DNA of 64,000 nt from Rhizobiales bacterium 62-47 (GTDB taxonomy: Bacteria > Pseudomonadota > Alphaproteobacteria > Rhizobiales > Xanthobacteraceae): NCBI GenBank assembly GCA_001899255.1, contig MKVX01000018.1, forward strand, positions 373,150-437,149. Direction: 5' to 3'. The notes beneath the pieces are model-generated. The model saw only the letters and a list, made by a program, of their open reading frames with translations, did no database searches and was not told the DNA's origin. Both the position numbers and the translations under genes were made by a program. This document shows, one piece after another, positions 35,191 to 44,157 of the stretch (the stretch's first letter is position 1; the number at the start of each line of letters is the position of its first letter).

Positions 35191-36111
35191 TCAGATCGCT
35201 TCCCATGAGAAGATATCGGCCGAGCGATCGAGCTTGTAGAACGACGACTTCAGAGCCGGCATGCCGTGTTCGGCGATTGTCTGCGGGGTCCAGCCTTCGG
35301 CGCGATGGATCGAGCGCAGCGGACGCGATTGACTCATCAGGAAGATCTCGTTCATGCGAACGGCGAAGATCTGTCCGGTGACGTCCTTGGCAGCATCGCT
35401 GAGCAAGAAGACCGACAACGGCGCGATCTTCTCCGGTCCCATCTGCTGCATCCGCTTGACGCGTTCCTTCTCGGCGTCGGTTTCGGTCGGGATGGTGCCG
35501 ATCAGCCGGCTCCAGGCGAACGGCGAAACGCAGTTGGAACGAACGTTGAAACGGTTCATGTCGAGCGCGATCGACTTGGAAAGGCCAACGATGCCGAGTT
35601 TGGCGGCGGCATAGTTGGCCTGGCCGAAATTGCCGATCAGGCCGGACGTCGACGTGAAGTGTACGAACGTGCCGCTTTCCTGTTCGCGAAACAGGCGCGC
35701 GGCGGCATGAGAGGTATAGAACGAGCCCATGAGATGCACCTTGATGACGGCCTCGAAGGCATCGATGCTCATGCGATGAAAGATCGCGTCGCGCAGAATG
35801 CCGGCGTTGTTCACGACGCCGTCGAGCTTGCCGTAGGTATCGACCGCCTGCTTAATGATCTTGCTGGCAGGAATGGCTTCCGCCACGGTCTCGAAATTGG
35901 CGACGGCGGTGCCGCCGCGCTTTCGGATTTCCTCAACCACTTCCTCGGCCGGCGCGGCATTGGTGCCGGAACCATCCGCGGCACCGCCGGGATCGTTGAC
36001 CACGACCTTGGCGCCTTCCGCCGCCGCCAGCAGTGCGATTTCGCGCCCGATACCGCGGCCCGCGCCGGTGACAACGATGACCTTGCCTTCGAGTGATTTG
36101 GTGGTTGCCAT
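35191..36111 (-). CDS. SDR-family 3-hydroxyacyl-CoA dehydrogenase-like (MFE-2/HSD17B4 type)
   Basis: 306 residues. The cofactor motif VTGAGRGIGREIALL and the following VVVNDPGGAADGSG insertion are typical of the dehydrogenase domain of peroxisomal multifunctional enzyme 2. NNAGILRDAIFHRMS, STSGLIGNFGQANYAAAKLG (Ser, Tyr, Lys) and the C-terminal region fit the same group. Here the domain stands alone. It likely oxidises 3-hydroxyacyl-CoA ahead of the thiolase encoded upstream on the same strand. Confidence 0.87.
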   Translation of the reverse strand: MATTKSLEGKVIVVTGAGRGIGREIALLAAAEGAKVVVNDPGGAADGSGTNAAPAEEVVEEIRKRGGTAVANFETVAEAIPASKIIKQAVDTYGKLDGVVNNAGILRDAIFHRMSIDAFEAVIKVHLMGSFYTSHAAARLFREQESGTFVHFTSTSGLIGNFGQANYAAAKLGIVGLSKSIALDMNRFNVRSNCVSPFAWSRLIGTIPTETDAEKERVKRMQQMGPEKIAPLSVFLLSDAAKDVTGQIFAVRMNEIFLMSQSRPLRSIHRAEGWTPQTIAEHGMPALKSSFYKLDRSADIFSWEAI

Positions 36112-36154
36112 GGTGAAATCCTTGTTGTTCGCCTGATGCTGATTTTGTTCGAGG

Positions 36155-36232
36155 CGTCATGCGCGGGCTTGACCCGCGCATCCATCTCTTTCGAGGGAAC
36201 GATGGATCGCCGGATCAAGTCCGGCGATGACG
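36155..36232. repeat. palindromic repeat, diverged member of the CATGCCCGGC family
   Basis: CGTCATGCGCGGG-CTTGA-CCCGCGCA followed by ATCGCCGG-ATCAAGT-CCGGCGAT, ending GATGACG. It shares the two-hairpin layout with the repeats at 3277 and 35056 but has other stem sequences. It sits inside an apparent operon, between the thiolase and SDR genes, so it may set relative expression or mRNA stability. Confidence 0.7.
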
Positions 36233-36257
36233 ATCTTTTCCGGGAGGTCGTGTTGCC

Positions 36258-37397
36258 TCACCTCTCATTGGTAAAGATGATCGTGCCTGACGCCGCGAAC
36301 ATGCCGCCGACACCGTGGCAGACCGAGATCTTGGCGCCTGGCACCTGCGCCGGCGCGATGCCGCGCATCTGTCGCACGCTCTCTTGCAGTGCGTACATGC
36401 CGTACATGCCGGAGTGCATGTAGCTCAGGCCGCCGCCATTGGTATTGAGCGGCAGCTTGCCACCGGGGCGGGTGTTGCCGTCGGCGATGAACTTGCCGGT
36501 CTCCTCGTGCGGCATGAAGCCGAGATCGCCAAGCCCGAACAACGGCAGATGGGCAAAGGCGTCATAGATCATCAGGTGATCGACGTCCTTATGCGTGATG
36601 CCGGCTTCCTTGAAGGCGAGGGGCCCCGCGGTGCGGAACGCGCGCGACGAGTTGAAGGTCTCCATCTGGCTGACCATCGGCGTCTCGACACTTTCACCGG
36701 TGCCGAGAATGTAGACAGGCTTCTGCGGAAAATCCTTGGCGCGATCGGCGCTGGTCAGGATCAATGCGCCGCCGCCGTCGGTGACGAGGCAGCACTGCAG
36801 CAGGCGGAACGGATAGGCGATCATCCGCGAGTTGAGCACGTCCGCGACCGTAATGGGGTCTTTCATGGTGGCGCGCGGATTCTTCGCGGCCCATTCGCGC
36901 TGTACCACCGCGACCATGGCGATCTGCTCATGGGTGATGCCATGGGTCTTCATGTAACGCAGCACCGGGATCGGGAACATGCTCGGCGGGCCATAGACTC
37001 CGAACGGCGCTTCGAACTGGCCATTCAGACTCGACGGCGGCGTATAGCGCGGCTGCTTGCCGATCATCGATTTGCCGCTCTCGGCATGCGTGATTAGCAC
37101 CGTCTTGCACAGCCCGGCTTCGATGGCCGCCGCCGCGTGGCGAACATGCAGCATGAACGAGCAGCCGCCAACCGACGTGCCGTCGGCCCACGTCGGTTTG
37201 ATGCCGAGGTAATGCGCGATCTGCTGCGGCGTTTCGACGGCGGTGGCGATGCCGTCGATGTCCGACAGTTTCAGCCCGGCGTCGGCAATGGCGTTCAGCG
37301 CGGCGTCGGCGTGCAACTGGATTTGCGACATGTCCGGGATCACGCCGAGTTTCGTGGTCTCCGCAGCGCCGACGACGGCGACTTGGTTCCTGCGCAT
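36258..37397 (-). CDS. thiolase (SCP-x/non-specific lipid transfer protein type)
   Basis: 379 residues. The nucleophile is in SVGGCSFMLHVRHA, here with Cys, then ESGKS. NTNGGGLSYMHSGMYGMYAL replaces the GHP loop with Ser-Tyr-Met-His, and ISVCHGVGGMFAASG holds the second Cys region. It starts 4 bp after the OB-fold/Zn-ribbon gene, a standard partner arrangement for thiolases of this branch, which often act on branched or steroid-side-chain acyl-CoA. Confidence 0.86.
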   Translation of the reverse strand: MRRNQVAVVGAAETTKLGVIPDMSQIQLHADAALNAIADAGLKLSDIDGIATAVETPQQIAHYLGIKPTWADGTSVGGCSFMLHVRHAAAAIEAGLCKTVLITHAESGKSMIGKQPRYTPPSSLNGQFEAPFGVYGPPSMFPIPVLRYMKTHGITHEQIAMVAVVQREWAAKNPRATMKDPITVADVLNSRMIAYPFRLLQCCLVTDGGGALILTSADRAKDFPQKPVYILGTGESVETPMVSQMETFNSSRAFRTAGPLAFKEAGITHKDVDHLMIYDAFAHLPLFGLGDLGFMPHEETGKFIADGNTRPGGKLPLNTNGGGLSYMHSGMYGMYALQESVRQMRGIAPAQVPGAKISVCHGVGGMFAASGTIIFTNER

Positions 37398-37401
37398 TGT
37401 C

Positions 37402-37815
37402 TCAGCCTTTCGCCGGGCGGAATAAGGGCAGGGTGATTTCCTCGTCGAGTTTCTGGAAGGCGACTTCGAGCCTCATGTCGAGATCGAGCGCTTCCGGAGT
37501 CTGCGGGCAATCGATGATGTTCGTCATCATGCGGGGACCCTCTTCAAGTTCGACCACGGCGATGGCGTAAGGCGGCGTGAAGCCTGGCGCCGGCGGCCGA
37601 TGATTGATGACGTAGCTGTAAAGGGTCGCCTTTCCGGTCGCCGGGAACACGCTGACCTTGCGCGAGGCGCAGGAGGGGCAGAATGGGCGGGGCGGAAAGT
37701 AAACGTGTTCGCAGGCGTCGCAGCGCTGCAGGCGCAACTCGCCGGCACGCGTTCCCTCCCAAAAATGTTGTGTTTCCGGTGTCGGAACGGGACGCGCGCG
37801 GGCAGCTTCGGCCAT
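37402..37815 (-). CDS. Zn-ribbon and OB-fold protein (DUF35 family), thiolase partner
   Basis: 137 residues. The rubredoxin-like zinc ribbon has two CxxC pairs (RCDACEHVYFPPRPFCPSCAS), followed by an OB-fold acyl-CoA binding domain. The ATG at 37815 has AGGAAG upstream; the longer frame to 37899 is rejected. It is the first gene of a minus-strand set followed by the thiolase and the SDR. Such proteins form complexes with thiolases or aldolases lacking some acyl-CoA contacts. Confidence 0.88.
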   Translation of the reverse strand: MAEAARARPVPTPETQHFWEGTRAGELRLQRCDACEHVYFPPRPFCPSCASRKVSVFPATGKATLYSYVINHRPPAPGFTPPYAIAVVELEEGPRMMTNIIDCPQTPEALDLDMRLEVAFQKLDEEITLPLFRPAKG

Positions 37816-38044
37816 GGTTCGCTTCCTTTTCTCTCCCTTGTGCGGGACGCTAACCCGCTTGTTGAAACCTTGATGCGCTATTTGTCCGGCCAGCGTCAAC
37901 GCCTCGTGGGCCGGTGATGATCTGGTATTCCGGCAAGGAAGCCCCGCCAGGCCCGCCCGCCAGCGCCCTTGTGTTCTGCAAACGCAAGAGGTTACATTGC
38001 CGCAGCGTTACCTTGTCGCAGAAGAAAAAAATCCGGAGGACTTG

Positions 38045-39292
38045 ATGCTCAAGAGAGTGATCGCGGCTTTTGCCGTTGGATTGGCGTTAGCTTCACAAGC
38101 ATTGGCGGCGGATGCTCCCTCGGAAATCAAGATCGGTACGCTTTACGCGTCGTCGGGCCGCTACGCTTCCATCTCGATGCCGGTTCATAGCGCCATCAAG
38201 CTCTGGGTCGAACAGAAGAACGCCGAGGGTGGCGTTTACGTCAAGGCATTCGACAAGAAGATCCCCATCAAGCTTGTCGCCTACGACGACCAGAGCAACA
38301 CCGCCACTGCGGCCACGCTCTACAATCAGCTTGTGACGCAGGACAAGGTCGATCTGCTCGTCGCCGATTCCGGCTCGGTGCTGACCGCGCCGGCAGTGAC
38401 AATTGCGCGCGACCACAAGATGTTTCTGTTCGATCAGACGGGAACCGGCGCCAGCTTCTTCTCCAAGGATAACCCCTACATCGCGCTGATGGCGGACCCG
38501 GTTTCGACGATCTGGCCCAAGCCGATTGCCGACTTCCTGACCAAGGATGGTCCGGCGCTCGGCATCAAGAAAGTTGCAATCCTTTACTCGACCAACGAGT
38601 TCACCGGCACGCAGGCCACGGCGGTACGCAAGTTCATCAAGGAGGCCAACGCGCCGATCGAGATCGTTTACGATCAGGGCGTTCCGACCGAAACTACCAA
38701 CTACACGGTGATCCTCAACAACATCCGCGCTGCGCAGCCGGATGCGGTGATTCACCTCGGTTACGCGCCGAACGATATCGCTTTCCTGCGCAACGTTCAG
38801 GACGTCGGCATCAAGTTCAACATGCTGTTCTGCATCTATCCGGGCCTCGAAACCGAATTGCTGGAAAAGAACGTCGGCGCCAAGGGCCTGCAGCATGTCT
38901 TCACCTACGTCCCGCCGTCCGAGATGGATTACCCGGTCAACTTCGGCATGAAGATGGCGGATTACCGCAAGGCGTGGGACAAGAAATATCCCGACGGCAA
39001 GATCGAGTTCGGCTTCAATGCCGTCGCTGGTTACACCACGGCGCTGGTGATCGAGAAGACCTTGTCGGTGGCGACCAGCCTGGACCAGATGGAACTTCGC
39101 CGCGCGGTGTTCAGCCTGTCGGGCAACCTCAAGACGCTCGATGGCACCTTCGCGCTCGATGAGATGGGCGGCCAGGTCGGCGAATTGACGCCGCTGGGGC
39201 AACTCCAACTCAACGATCACGGCCACATCAAGTTCGTCGCCGTCTATCCGCACGACGTCGCGACGGGGAAGCCGGTTTATCCGAAGCCGTGA
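38045..39292 (+). CDS. livK: ABC transporter substrate-binding protein, LivK-like
   Basis: Periplasmic binding protein (type I fold), 415 residues. The signal peptide MLKRVIAAFAVGLALASQAL ends at ALAA. The mature part begins SEIKIGTLYASSGRYASISM, the usual ligand-binding start. GGAGGA precedes the ATG at 38045; an open extension to 37997 is ignored. It opens the second transporter operon. The ligand cannot be read, but the amidases downstream suggest an amide- or peptide-like or acidic substrate rather than leucine. Confidence 0.9.
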   Translation: MLKRVIAAFAVGLALASQALAADAPSEIKIGTLYASSGRYASISMPVHSAIKLWVEQKNAEGGVYVKAFDKKIPIKLVAYDDQSNTATAATLYNQLVTQDKVDLLVADSGSVLTAPAVTIARDHKMFLFDQTGTGASFFSKDNPYIALMADPVSTIWPKPIADFLTKDGPALGIKKVAILYSTNEFTGTQATAVRKFIKEANAPIEIVYDQGVPTETTNYTVILNNIRAAQPDAVIHLGYAPNDIAFLRNVQDVGIKFNMLFCIYPGLETELLEKNVGAKGLQHVFTYVPPSEMDYPVNFGMKMADYRKAWDKKYPDGKIEFGFNAVAGYTTALVIEKTLSVATSLDQMELRRAVFSLSGNLKTLDGTFALDEMGGQVGELTPLGQLQLNDHGHIKFVAVYPHDVATGKPVYPKP

Positions 39293-39306
39293 GCCCGAGC
39301 GAAAGC

Positions 39307-39399
39307 CGTCACCCTGAAGTGCGAGGCGCACAGCGCCGAGCCTCGAAGGGCGACGGCCCATCCTTCGAGGCTCGCTGCGCCCGCACCTCAGGATGATGC
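39307..39399. repeat. palindromic repeat (CCTCGAAGG type) inside the transporter operon
   Basis: Arms GCGAGGCGCACAGCGCCGAG/CCTCGAAGG and CCTTCGAGGCTCGCTGCGCC pair around a short centre, and the outer ends read CACCCTGAAG and CCTCAGGATG. It lies in the 180 bp gap between livK and livH. A stem at this place commonly stabilises the upstream binding-protein mRNA and lowers read-through to the permeases. Confidence 0.7.
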
Positions 39400-39472
39400 C
39401 GTCCCTTAGATCGCAACTCCCTCGTGCTTTGGTTGTTCGATACCGCCGCCTGACTAACGCAACGGAGACTTG

Positions 39473-40393
39473 ATGCTCGCGTATCCGCTGATCGCCGGCC
39501 TGCTGTTCGGACTCTATTTCAGTCTGGTCGGGATTGGATTGAATCTCGTGTTCGGCGTCATGCGCATCGTCAATCTCGCGCATGGCGATTTCCTCATGCT
39601 CGGTGCGTTCGTCGGCTTCGGCGTGTTCTATCTCGCCGGGCTCGATCCGCTGCTGGCGGTGCCGCTGGCCTTCGCCATCTTCGTGCTGGTGGGCATTTTC
39701 CTGTACGGCATCCTGATCCCGCGACTGCAGCAATCGGTGAACCCCGAAATGCTGTCGATCATCCTGTTCTTCGGGCTGTCGCAGGTGATCGAAGCCGTGA
39801 TGACCATCATGTTCGGCACCAGCGAACGCTCGATTCCCAGCCGCGAACTGGGGAGTCTGATCTCGAAAATCGGCAAATTGCTCGGTGCGTCGCCGGAAGG
39901 CGGTCCCGTCGTGATATTGGGGCAGTCGTTCCCGGCGGCATGGGTGATTTCAGCGATCACAAGTGTTGCCGCGATTTTTCTGGTTTACGTCTATCTCTAT
40001 CGCACGCGGCTCGGTACCTTGACGCGCGCGGTGATGTCGCGCCGCGACGAAGCCTTGGCAACTGGGATCAATGTCGATCGCGTCTGCGCGGCGGCATTCG
40101 GTATCGGGTTGGCGCTCGCTGCCATTGCCGGCGTGTTCGCGCCATTCATGTTCGGGTCGGTGACGCCGGCATTTGGCGCCGATGCGACGGTGACATCGTT
40201 CGTCATCGTCGTGCTCGGCTCGCTCGGCAATCCGCTGGGCACGGCGCTTGGTGGTGTCGTCTATGGCGTCTGCTACATGCTGGTGCAGACCTATCTCAGC
40301 TCCTGGGCCGATCTGCTGCCCTATGTGCTGTTGATCTTGATTCTCCTTTTGCGGCCAAGCGGCCTGCTGGGAAGGCAGGTGCGCGTTGCCTAG
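39473..40393 (+). CDS. livH: ABC transporter permease LivH (second cluster)
   Basis: 306 residues. GIGLNLVFGVMRIVNLAHGD is the LivH first-repeat motif. Start ATG 39473 with GGAG upstream; the preceding TTG codon is unlikely. The end LLRPSGLLGRQVRVA is normal. Its stop overlaps the livM TTG start by 8 bp. The sequence differs clearly from the livH at the left edge, so the two clusters are not recent copies. Confidence 0.92.
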   Translation: MLAYPLIAGLLFGLYFSLVGIGLNLVFGVMRIVNLAHGDFLMLGAFVGFGVFYLAGLDPLLAVPLAFAIFVLVGIFLYGILIPRLQQSVNPEMLSIILFFGLSQVIEAVMTIMFGTSERSIPSRELGSLISKIGKLLGASPEGGPVVILGQSFPAAWVISAITSVAAIFLVYVYLYRTRLGTLTRAVMSRRDEALATGINVDRVCAAAFGIGLALAAIAGVFAPFMFGSVTPAFGADATVTSFVIVVLGSLGNPLGTALGGVVYGVCYMLVQTYLSSWADLLPYVLLILILLLRPSGLLGRQVRVA

Positions 40394-41306
40394 TCTCGCT
40401 CGTCATACGTTGTTCATAGCGGTGCCGCTGCTCGCATTGTTTGCGATTTTACCCGGCGTCTATAACAACCATCTGCTGCTGTTCAATTTCGTCATCTTCC
40501 TGATCCTCGCTCAGGGCGTGAACATCATTTACGGCTTCACGGGCTATCTGCCGTTCGGCTACGTGGGCTTTTTCGGCGCGGGCGCGTACGGCTTCGCGAT
40601 CATGGTGATGCACTTCCAGTCACCGGCGCCGCTTGCGGTGGTCGTCGCCGGGCTGGTCGGCGTTGCGCTCGGCTTGTTGCTGGCGCCGCTGCTGCGGCTC
40701 ACCGGCGCATACTTCGCTATCGCGAATCTTGCCGCGGCACTGGCGGTGCTGCATTTCGTCGCCAACCCCGCGCTGGAATCCATCACCAAGGGACCGTACG
40801 GCGTTGCGCTGAACGGCACCTTCAATCCGACGATGGCCTATAACGGCGCGCTGATCATTCTGGCGCTGACGCTGGGCATCGTCGTGTTCTTGCGCAATTC
40901 GAGTTTTGGGCTCGCGCTGCAAGCCGTGCGCGAGGATGCCTTCAGCGCATCTATGGCCGGCGTCAACGTGCTGAAGATGCGGATGATCGCGTGGCTGGCA
41001 TCGGCACTGGTGGCGGGCTTCGCGGGCGGCGTGTTCGCCTGGTACGTGTCGGTGTTCTATCCCGATAACGTCTTCAGCGCCGACTTCAGCATCTTTGCGA
41101 TCGTGTTCGCGTTGTTCGGTGGCGTGGCGACGATCACCGGGCCGATTGTCGGCGTGGTCATCCTCTATGGCATCTACAACCTGATCGGTTTCACCACGCC
41201 GCAATATTTCCAGCTGATCTATGGCTTGCTGATTATCGGACTGGTGCTGTTCCTGCCGGCGGGTCTGGTGTCGCTGGCAACGCGAAGGGGGTGGTATGTC
41301 CCCTGA
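40386..41306 (+). CDS. livM: ABC transporter permease LivM (second cluster), TTG start
   Basis: 306 residues. The start is TTG at 40386, the only sensible one, with GGAAGGCAGG upstream, and it overlaps the livH end. QGVNIIYGFTGYLPFGYVGF is the LivM signature, here with PFGYVGF in place of SLGHALF, and the end is LPAGLVSL. It overlaps livG by 11 bp. Confidence 0.9.
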   Translation: MPSLARHTLFIAVPLLALFAILPGVYNNHLLLFNFVIFLILAQGVNIIYGFTGYLPFGYVGFFGAGAYGFAIMVMHFQSPAPLAVVVAGLVGVALGLLLAPLLRLTGAYFAIANLAAALAVLHFVANPALESITKGPYGVALNGTFNPTMAYNGALIILALTLGIVVFLRNSSFGLALQAVREDAFSASMAGVNVLKMRMIAWLASALVAGFAGGVFAWYVSVFYPDNVFSADFSIFAIVFALFGGVATITGPIVGVVILYGIYNLIGFTTPQYFQLIYGLLIIGLVLFLPAGLVSLATRRGWYVP

Positions 41307-42027
41307 CGCTGTGCCCATTCTCAAGGTCAACGACCTGCTCAAGCGGTTCGGCGGATTTCACGCGCTGGACGGTCTCACCTTCCATGTTTCGCCGGGTGAA
41401 ATCCTCGGGCTGGTCGGCCCCAACGGTTCCGGCAAGACCACTGCGATCAATGTGATCTCCGGGCTCTATGCGCCCGACCGCGGCGATGTCGTCTTCGATG
41501 GCGTCAGCGTCGGCGGCATGGCGTCGCACAAGCTCGTGCATCGCGGCATCAACCGCACCTTCCAGATTCCGAAACCGTTCCTGTCGCTGACGGTGCGCGA
41601 GAATATCGCTGTGGCGCTGGCTTACGGCCGCGCTGAGGTTACACCGCCATCTACTGCTGAACTGCTCGTGGACTTTCACCTTGATGCAGTTGCCGATCGT
41701 CCGGCCAGCGAACTCAACAGCGCACAGCAGAAGATGCTCGATCTGGTGCGGGCGCTGGCGACGCGGCCGCGCCTGCTGCTGCTGGATGAATTGGCGGCCG
41801 GTCTCAACCCGACCGAACTCGATTGGATCGCCGGTCGCATCAAGACACTGGCCAAGAGCGGCATGGCGATCATCGTCGTCGAGCATCTGATGGGCTTTAT
41901 CGAGCAGATCACCGACCGGGTGATCGTCATGAATGCGGGCAAGGAGATTTTCGAGGGGACGCTGGCAGTGGCGGTCAAGGTGCCGGAAGTGATCGAGGTA
42001 TTTTTGGGAGGCGAGCATGCCGCCTGA
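41296..42027 (+). CDS. livG: ABC transporter ATP-binding protein LivG (second cluster)
   Basis: 243 residues. Walker A GPNGSGKTT is near residue 41 and Walker B LLLLDE is followed by LAAGLNP. As in the first cluster, the signature loop is degenerate (ELNSAQQKMLDLVRAL). The protein lacks part of the usual helical insert, giving a short LivG. Overlaps livF by 11 bp. Confidence 0.92.
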   Translation: MSPDAVPILKVNDLLKRFGGFHALDGLTFHVSPGEILGLVGPNGSGKTTAINVISGLYAPDRGDVVFDGVSVGGMASHKLVHRGINRTFQIPKPFLSLTVRENIAVALAYGRAEVTPPSTAELLVDFHLDAVADRPASELNSAQQKMLDLVRALATRPRLLLLDELAAGLNPTELDWIAGRIKTLAKSGMAIIVVEHLMGFIEQITDRVIVMNAGKEIFEGTLAVAVKVPEVIEVFLGGEHAA

Positions 42028-42736
42028 TACGGCGAAACTGCTCGATGCCAAAGGCGTCGATGCCGGTTACGGCACCATGCAGGTGTTATGGGGTGTCGAT
42101 CTCGACGTTCGGCCGGGTGAAACGGTGCTGCTGCTCGGCGCCAACGGCGCCGGCAAGACGACGTTCCTCAAGTCGTTGGTCGGGCTGATCGACACGCGGC
42201 ATGGCAGCATCGATCTTGCCGGACATGACGTGACGCGGATGCGTTCCAGCGATCGCATGCGCCTCGGCATGACCTATATGTCCGAGCTTGCGGTGTTTCC
42301 CGATCTGTCGATCGAGGAAAACCTCAAGGTGGGTGCGCAGGCGCTGGGGCACGCCGATCCTGGCAAGCGCGCTGAAGAACTCTACGGCATCTTCCCGGTG
42401 CTGCGCGAGAAGCGCCGCAATCCAGCCTCGAGCCTGTCCGGCGGGCAGCGCAAGATGCTCGGCATCGCCAAGGCGCTGGCCGCCGAGCCGAAGCTTCTGG
42501 TGATGGATGAACCGTCGGCGGGGCTGTCGCCGCTGTTCGTCAAGGAAGTCATCCGGGTGCTGAGCGGGTTGCAGGGACAGGGGCTGGCGCTATTGGTCGC
42601 CGAGCAGAACATCGGTTTCCTCGAAGTGGCCACCCGCGTCTTCGTGCTGGAAGGCGGTCGCATCCGGTTTTCCGGCACGGTTGCCGAAATGACCGACAAT
42701 GAGGCCTTGCGGCGCGCCTATTTTGGGTTGAAGTAG
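42017..42736 (+). CDS. livF: ABC transporter ATP-binding protein LivF (second cluster)
   Basis: 239 residues. Walker A GANGAGKTT, full signature LSGGQRKM and Walker B LLVMDEPSAGL are all present. The gene is 34 bp upstream of the first amidase gene, with no terminator between them, so transcription probably continues into the catabolic genes. Confidence 0.93.
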   Translation: MPPDTAKLLDAKGVDAGYGTMQVLWGVDLDVRPGETVLLLGANGAGKTTFLKSLVGLIDTRHGSIDLAGHDVTRMRSSDRMRLGMTYMSELAVFPDLSIEENLKVGAQALGHADPGKRAEELYGIFPVLREKRRNPASSLSGGQRKMLGIAKALAAEPKLLVMDEPSAGLSPLFVKEVIRVLSGLQGQGLALLVAEQNIGFLEVATRVFVLEGGRIRFSGTVAEMTDNEALRRAYFGLK

Positions 42737-42770
42737 TTCAACTCAGATTCCTGGGGCCCGTGCATTGCAA

Positions 42771-44144
42771 ATGAGTTCTCCTGTCGATTTGACCGCCTTG
42801 ACCGTGGAACAACTTTCGGCGTTGCTGGTCAACCGTCGCGTATCATCGGTCGAATTGACCGATGCGTGTCTCGACCGCATCGCGCGGCACAACGACGCGC
42901 TGCACGCATTCATCGCCATCTATGCCGACGAAGCGCGCGCTGCCGCCAAGGCCGCGGACCTTGCGCGCGGTGCGGGCTATGCGCTCGGGCCGCTGCATGG
43001 CATCCCATTCGGGCTGAAGGATCTGGTCGAGCTCGATGGCAAGGTCACAACCGGTGGTTCGAAAGTGTGGGCCGAGCGGGTGTCGCGTACGACGGGGACG
43101 CTCGCCAATCGCCTGATCGCATCCGGCATGATTGTCGTCGGCAAGACTCATACGGTGGAATTCGCCTTCGGCGCCTGGGGCACCAATCAGCATATGGGCA
43201 CGCCGCGCAATCCGTGGGATGTGCGCGAACATCGCACGCCCGGAGGCTCCAGCAGCGGCTCCGGCGTTGCCGTTGCGTCGCGCATGGTGCCATGGGCTGT
43301 CGGTACCGACACCGGCGGCTCGGTTCGCATTCCGTCCGCGATGTGTGGCCTCACCGGATTGAAAACCACAGTGGGCGCGATCCCGACCGATGGCATTCTG
43401 CCGTTGAGCGAAACGCTGGATACCGTCGGCCCGCTGGCGCGTAGCGCGGTGGATGCCGGCATTCTGTTCGACGTGATGTGCGGGCGTGAGGCCGGTCCGC
43501 CGAAGGGGACTGATGCGCGCGGCATCAAGGGAATGCGTCTGGCGCGGATGCCGGACGACGAGCGGCAAGGCGTCGAAGCCGCCGTGCTTGCCGCTTACGA
43601 TGAATCGCTCGGTCAACTCGCGGACCTGGGCGCGGAGATCGTCCCGTTCGCATTGCCGCACAAGTTCGCTGAGTTTGCCGACATGACGGCAGACCTGATC
43701 GCGATCGAAGGTTACGCGCATGTTGGGCCGATCATTGACGATGCCGCGTTGCCCGTCGATGAGGCGGTCCGTGCGCGCTTCAAGCCCGCCAAAACTAAAC
43801 TGGCCTCGGAATATCTCGCTCTGCTTCAGAAGCGGGACCGCATGCGTGCAGCGATGGACGATGCGTTGGCTGGTGTCGATGCATTGCTGACGCCGACCAT
43901 CCCAATGACGGCGGCTCCGGTGTCGGAGGTTGACCGTCCCGGCCTGGTGCCGTCGCATTTCACTCGTATGGTCAATATGACGGGCCGCTGCGCGCTGGCT
44001 TTGCCGAACGGGTTTTCGCCGCAGGGCTTGCCGACGTCGCTGCACATCGTCTGCGCGGCCAATGATGAGGCGATGTCGTTGCACATTGGCCGGGCGTTTC
44101 AACGCGTCACTGATTGGCACCGCCGAGCGCCGCCGTTTTCCTGA
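42771..44144 (+). CDS. amidase-signature hydrolase, first copy
   Basis: 457 residues. The Ser-cisSer-Lys triad is visible: Lys83 in GLKDLVELDG, cis-Ser about 160 in PGGSSSGSG and nucleophile Ser184 in TDTGGSVRIP. No signal peptide, so it is cytoplasmic. The preferred start is the ATG at 42771; a TTG two codons before is possible. It hydrolyses a carboxamide or a related amide imported by the adjacent transporter; the substrate is not known. The AtuA-type gene follows after 13 bp. Confidence 0.88.
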   Translation: MSSPVDLTALTVEQLSALLVNRRVSSVELTDACLDRIARHNDALHAFIAIYADEARAAAKAADLARGAGYALGPLHGIPFGLKDLVELDGKVTTGGSKVWAERVSRTTGTLANRLIASGMIVVGKTHTVEFAFGAWGTNQHMGTPRNPWDVREHRTPGGSSSGSGVAVASRMVPWAVGTDTGGSVRIPSAMCGLTGLKTTVGAIPTDGILPLSETLDTVGPLARSAVDAGILFDVMCGREAGPPKGTDARGIKGMRLARMPDDERQGVEAAVLAAYDESLGQLADLGAEIVPFALPHKFAEFADMTADLIAIEGYAHVGPIIDDAALPVDEAVRARFKPAKTKLASEYLALLQKRDRMRAAMDDALAGVDALLTPTIPMTAAPVSEVDRPGLVPSHFTRMVNMTGRCALALPNGFSPQGLPTSLHIVCAANDEAMSLHIGRAFQRVTDWHRRAPPFS

Positions 44145-44157
44145 AAGGCTTGCATCG

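Noticed and set aside
3277-39399. Palindromic repeats as a CRISPR array or insertion sequence ends
   Set aside because: Units are scattered, not regularly spaced, have no shared spacer layout, and no cas or transposase gene is present.
38093-39733. 546-codon minus-strand frame opposite livK
   Set aside because: It crosses livK, a palindromic repeat and part of livH, and its composition is that of a reverse reading.
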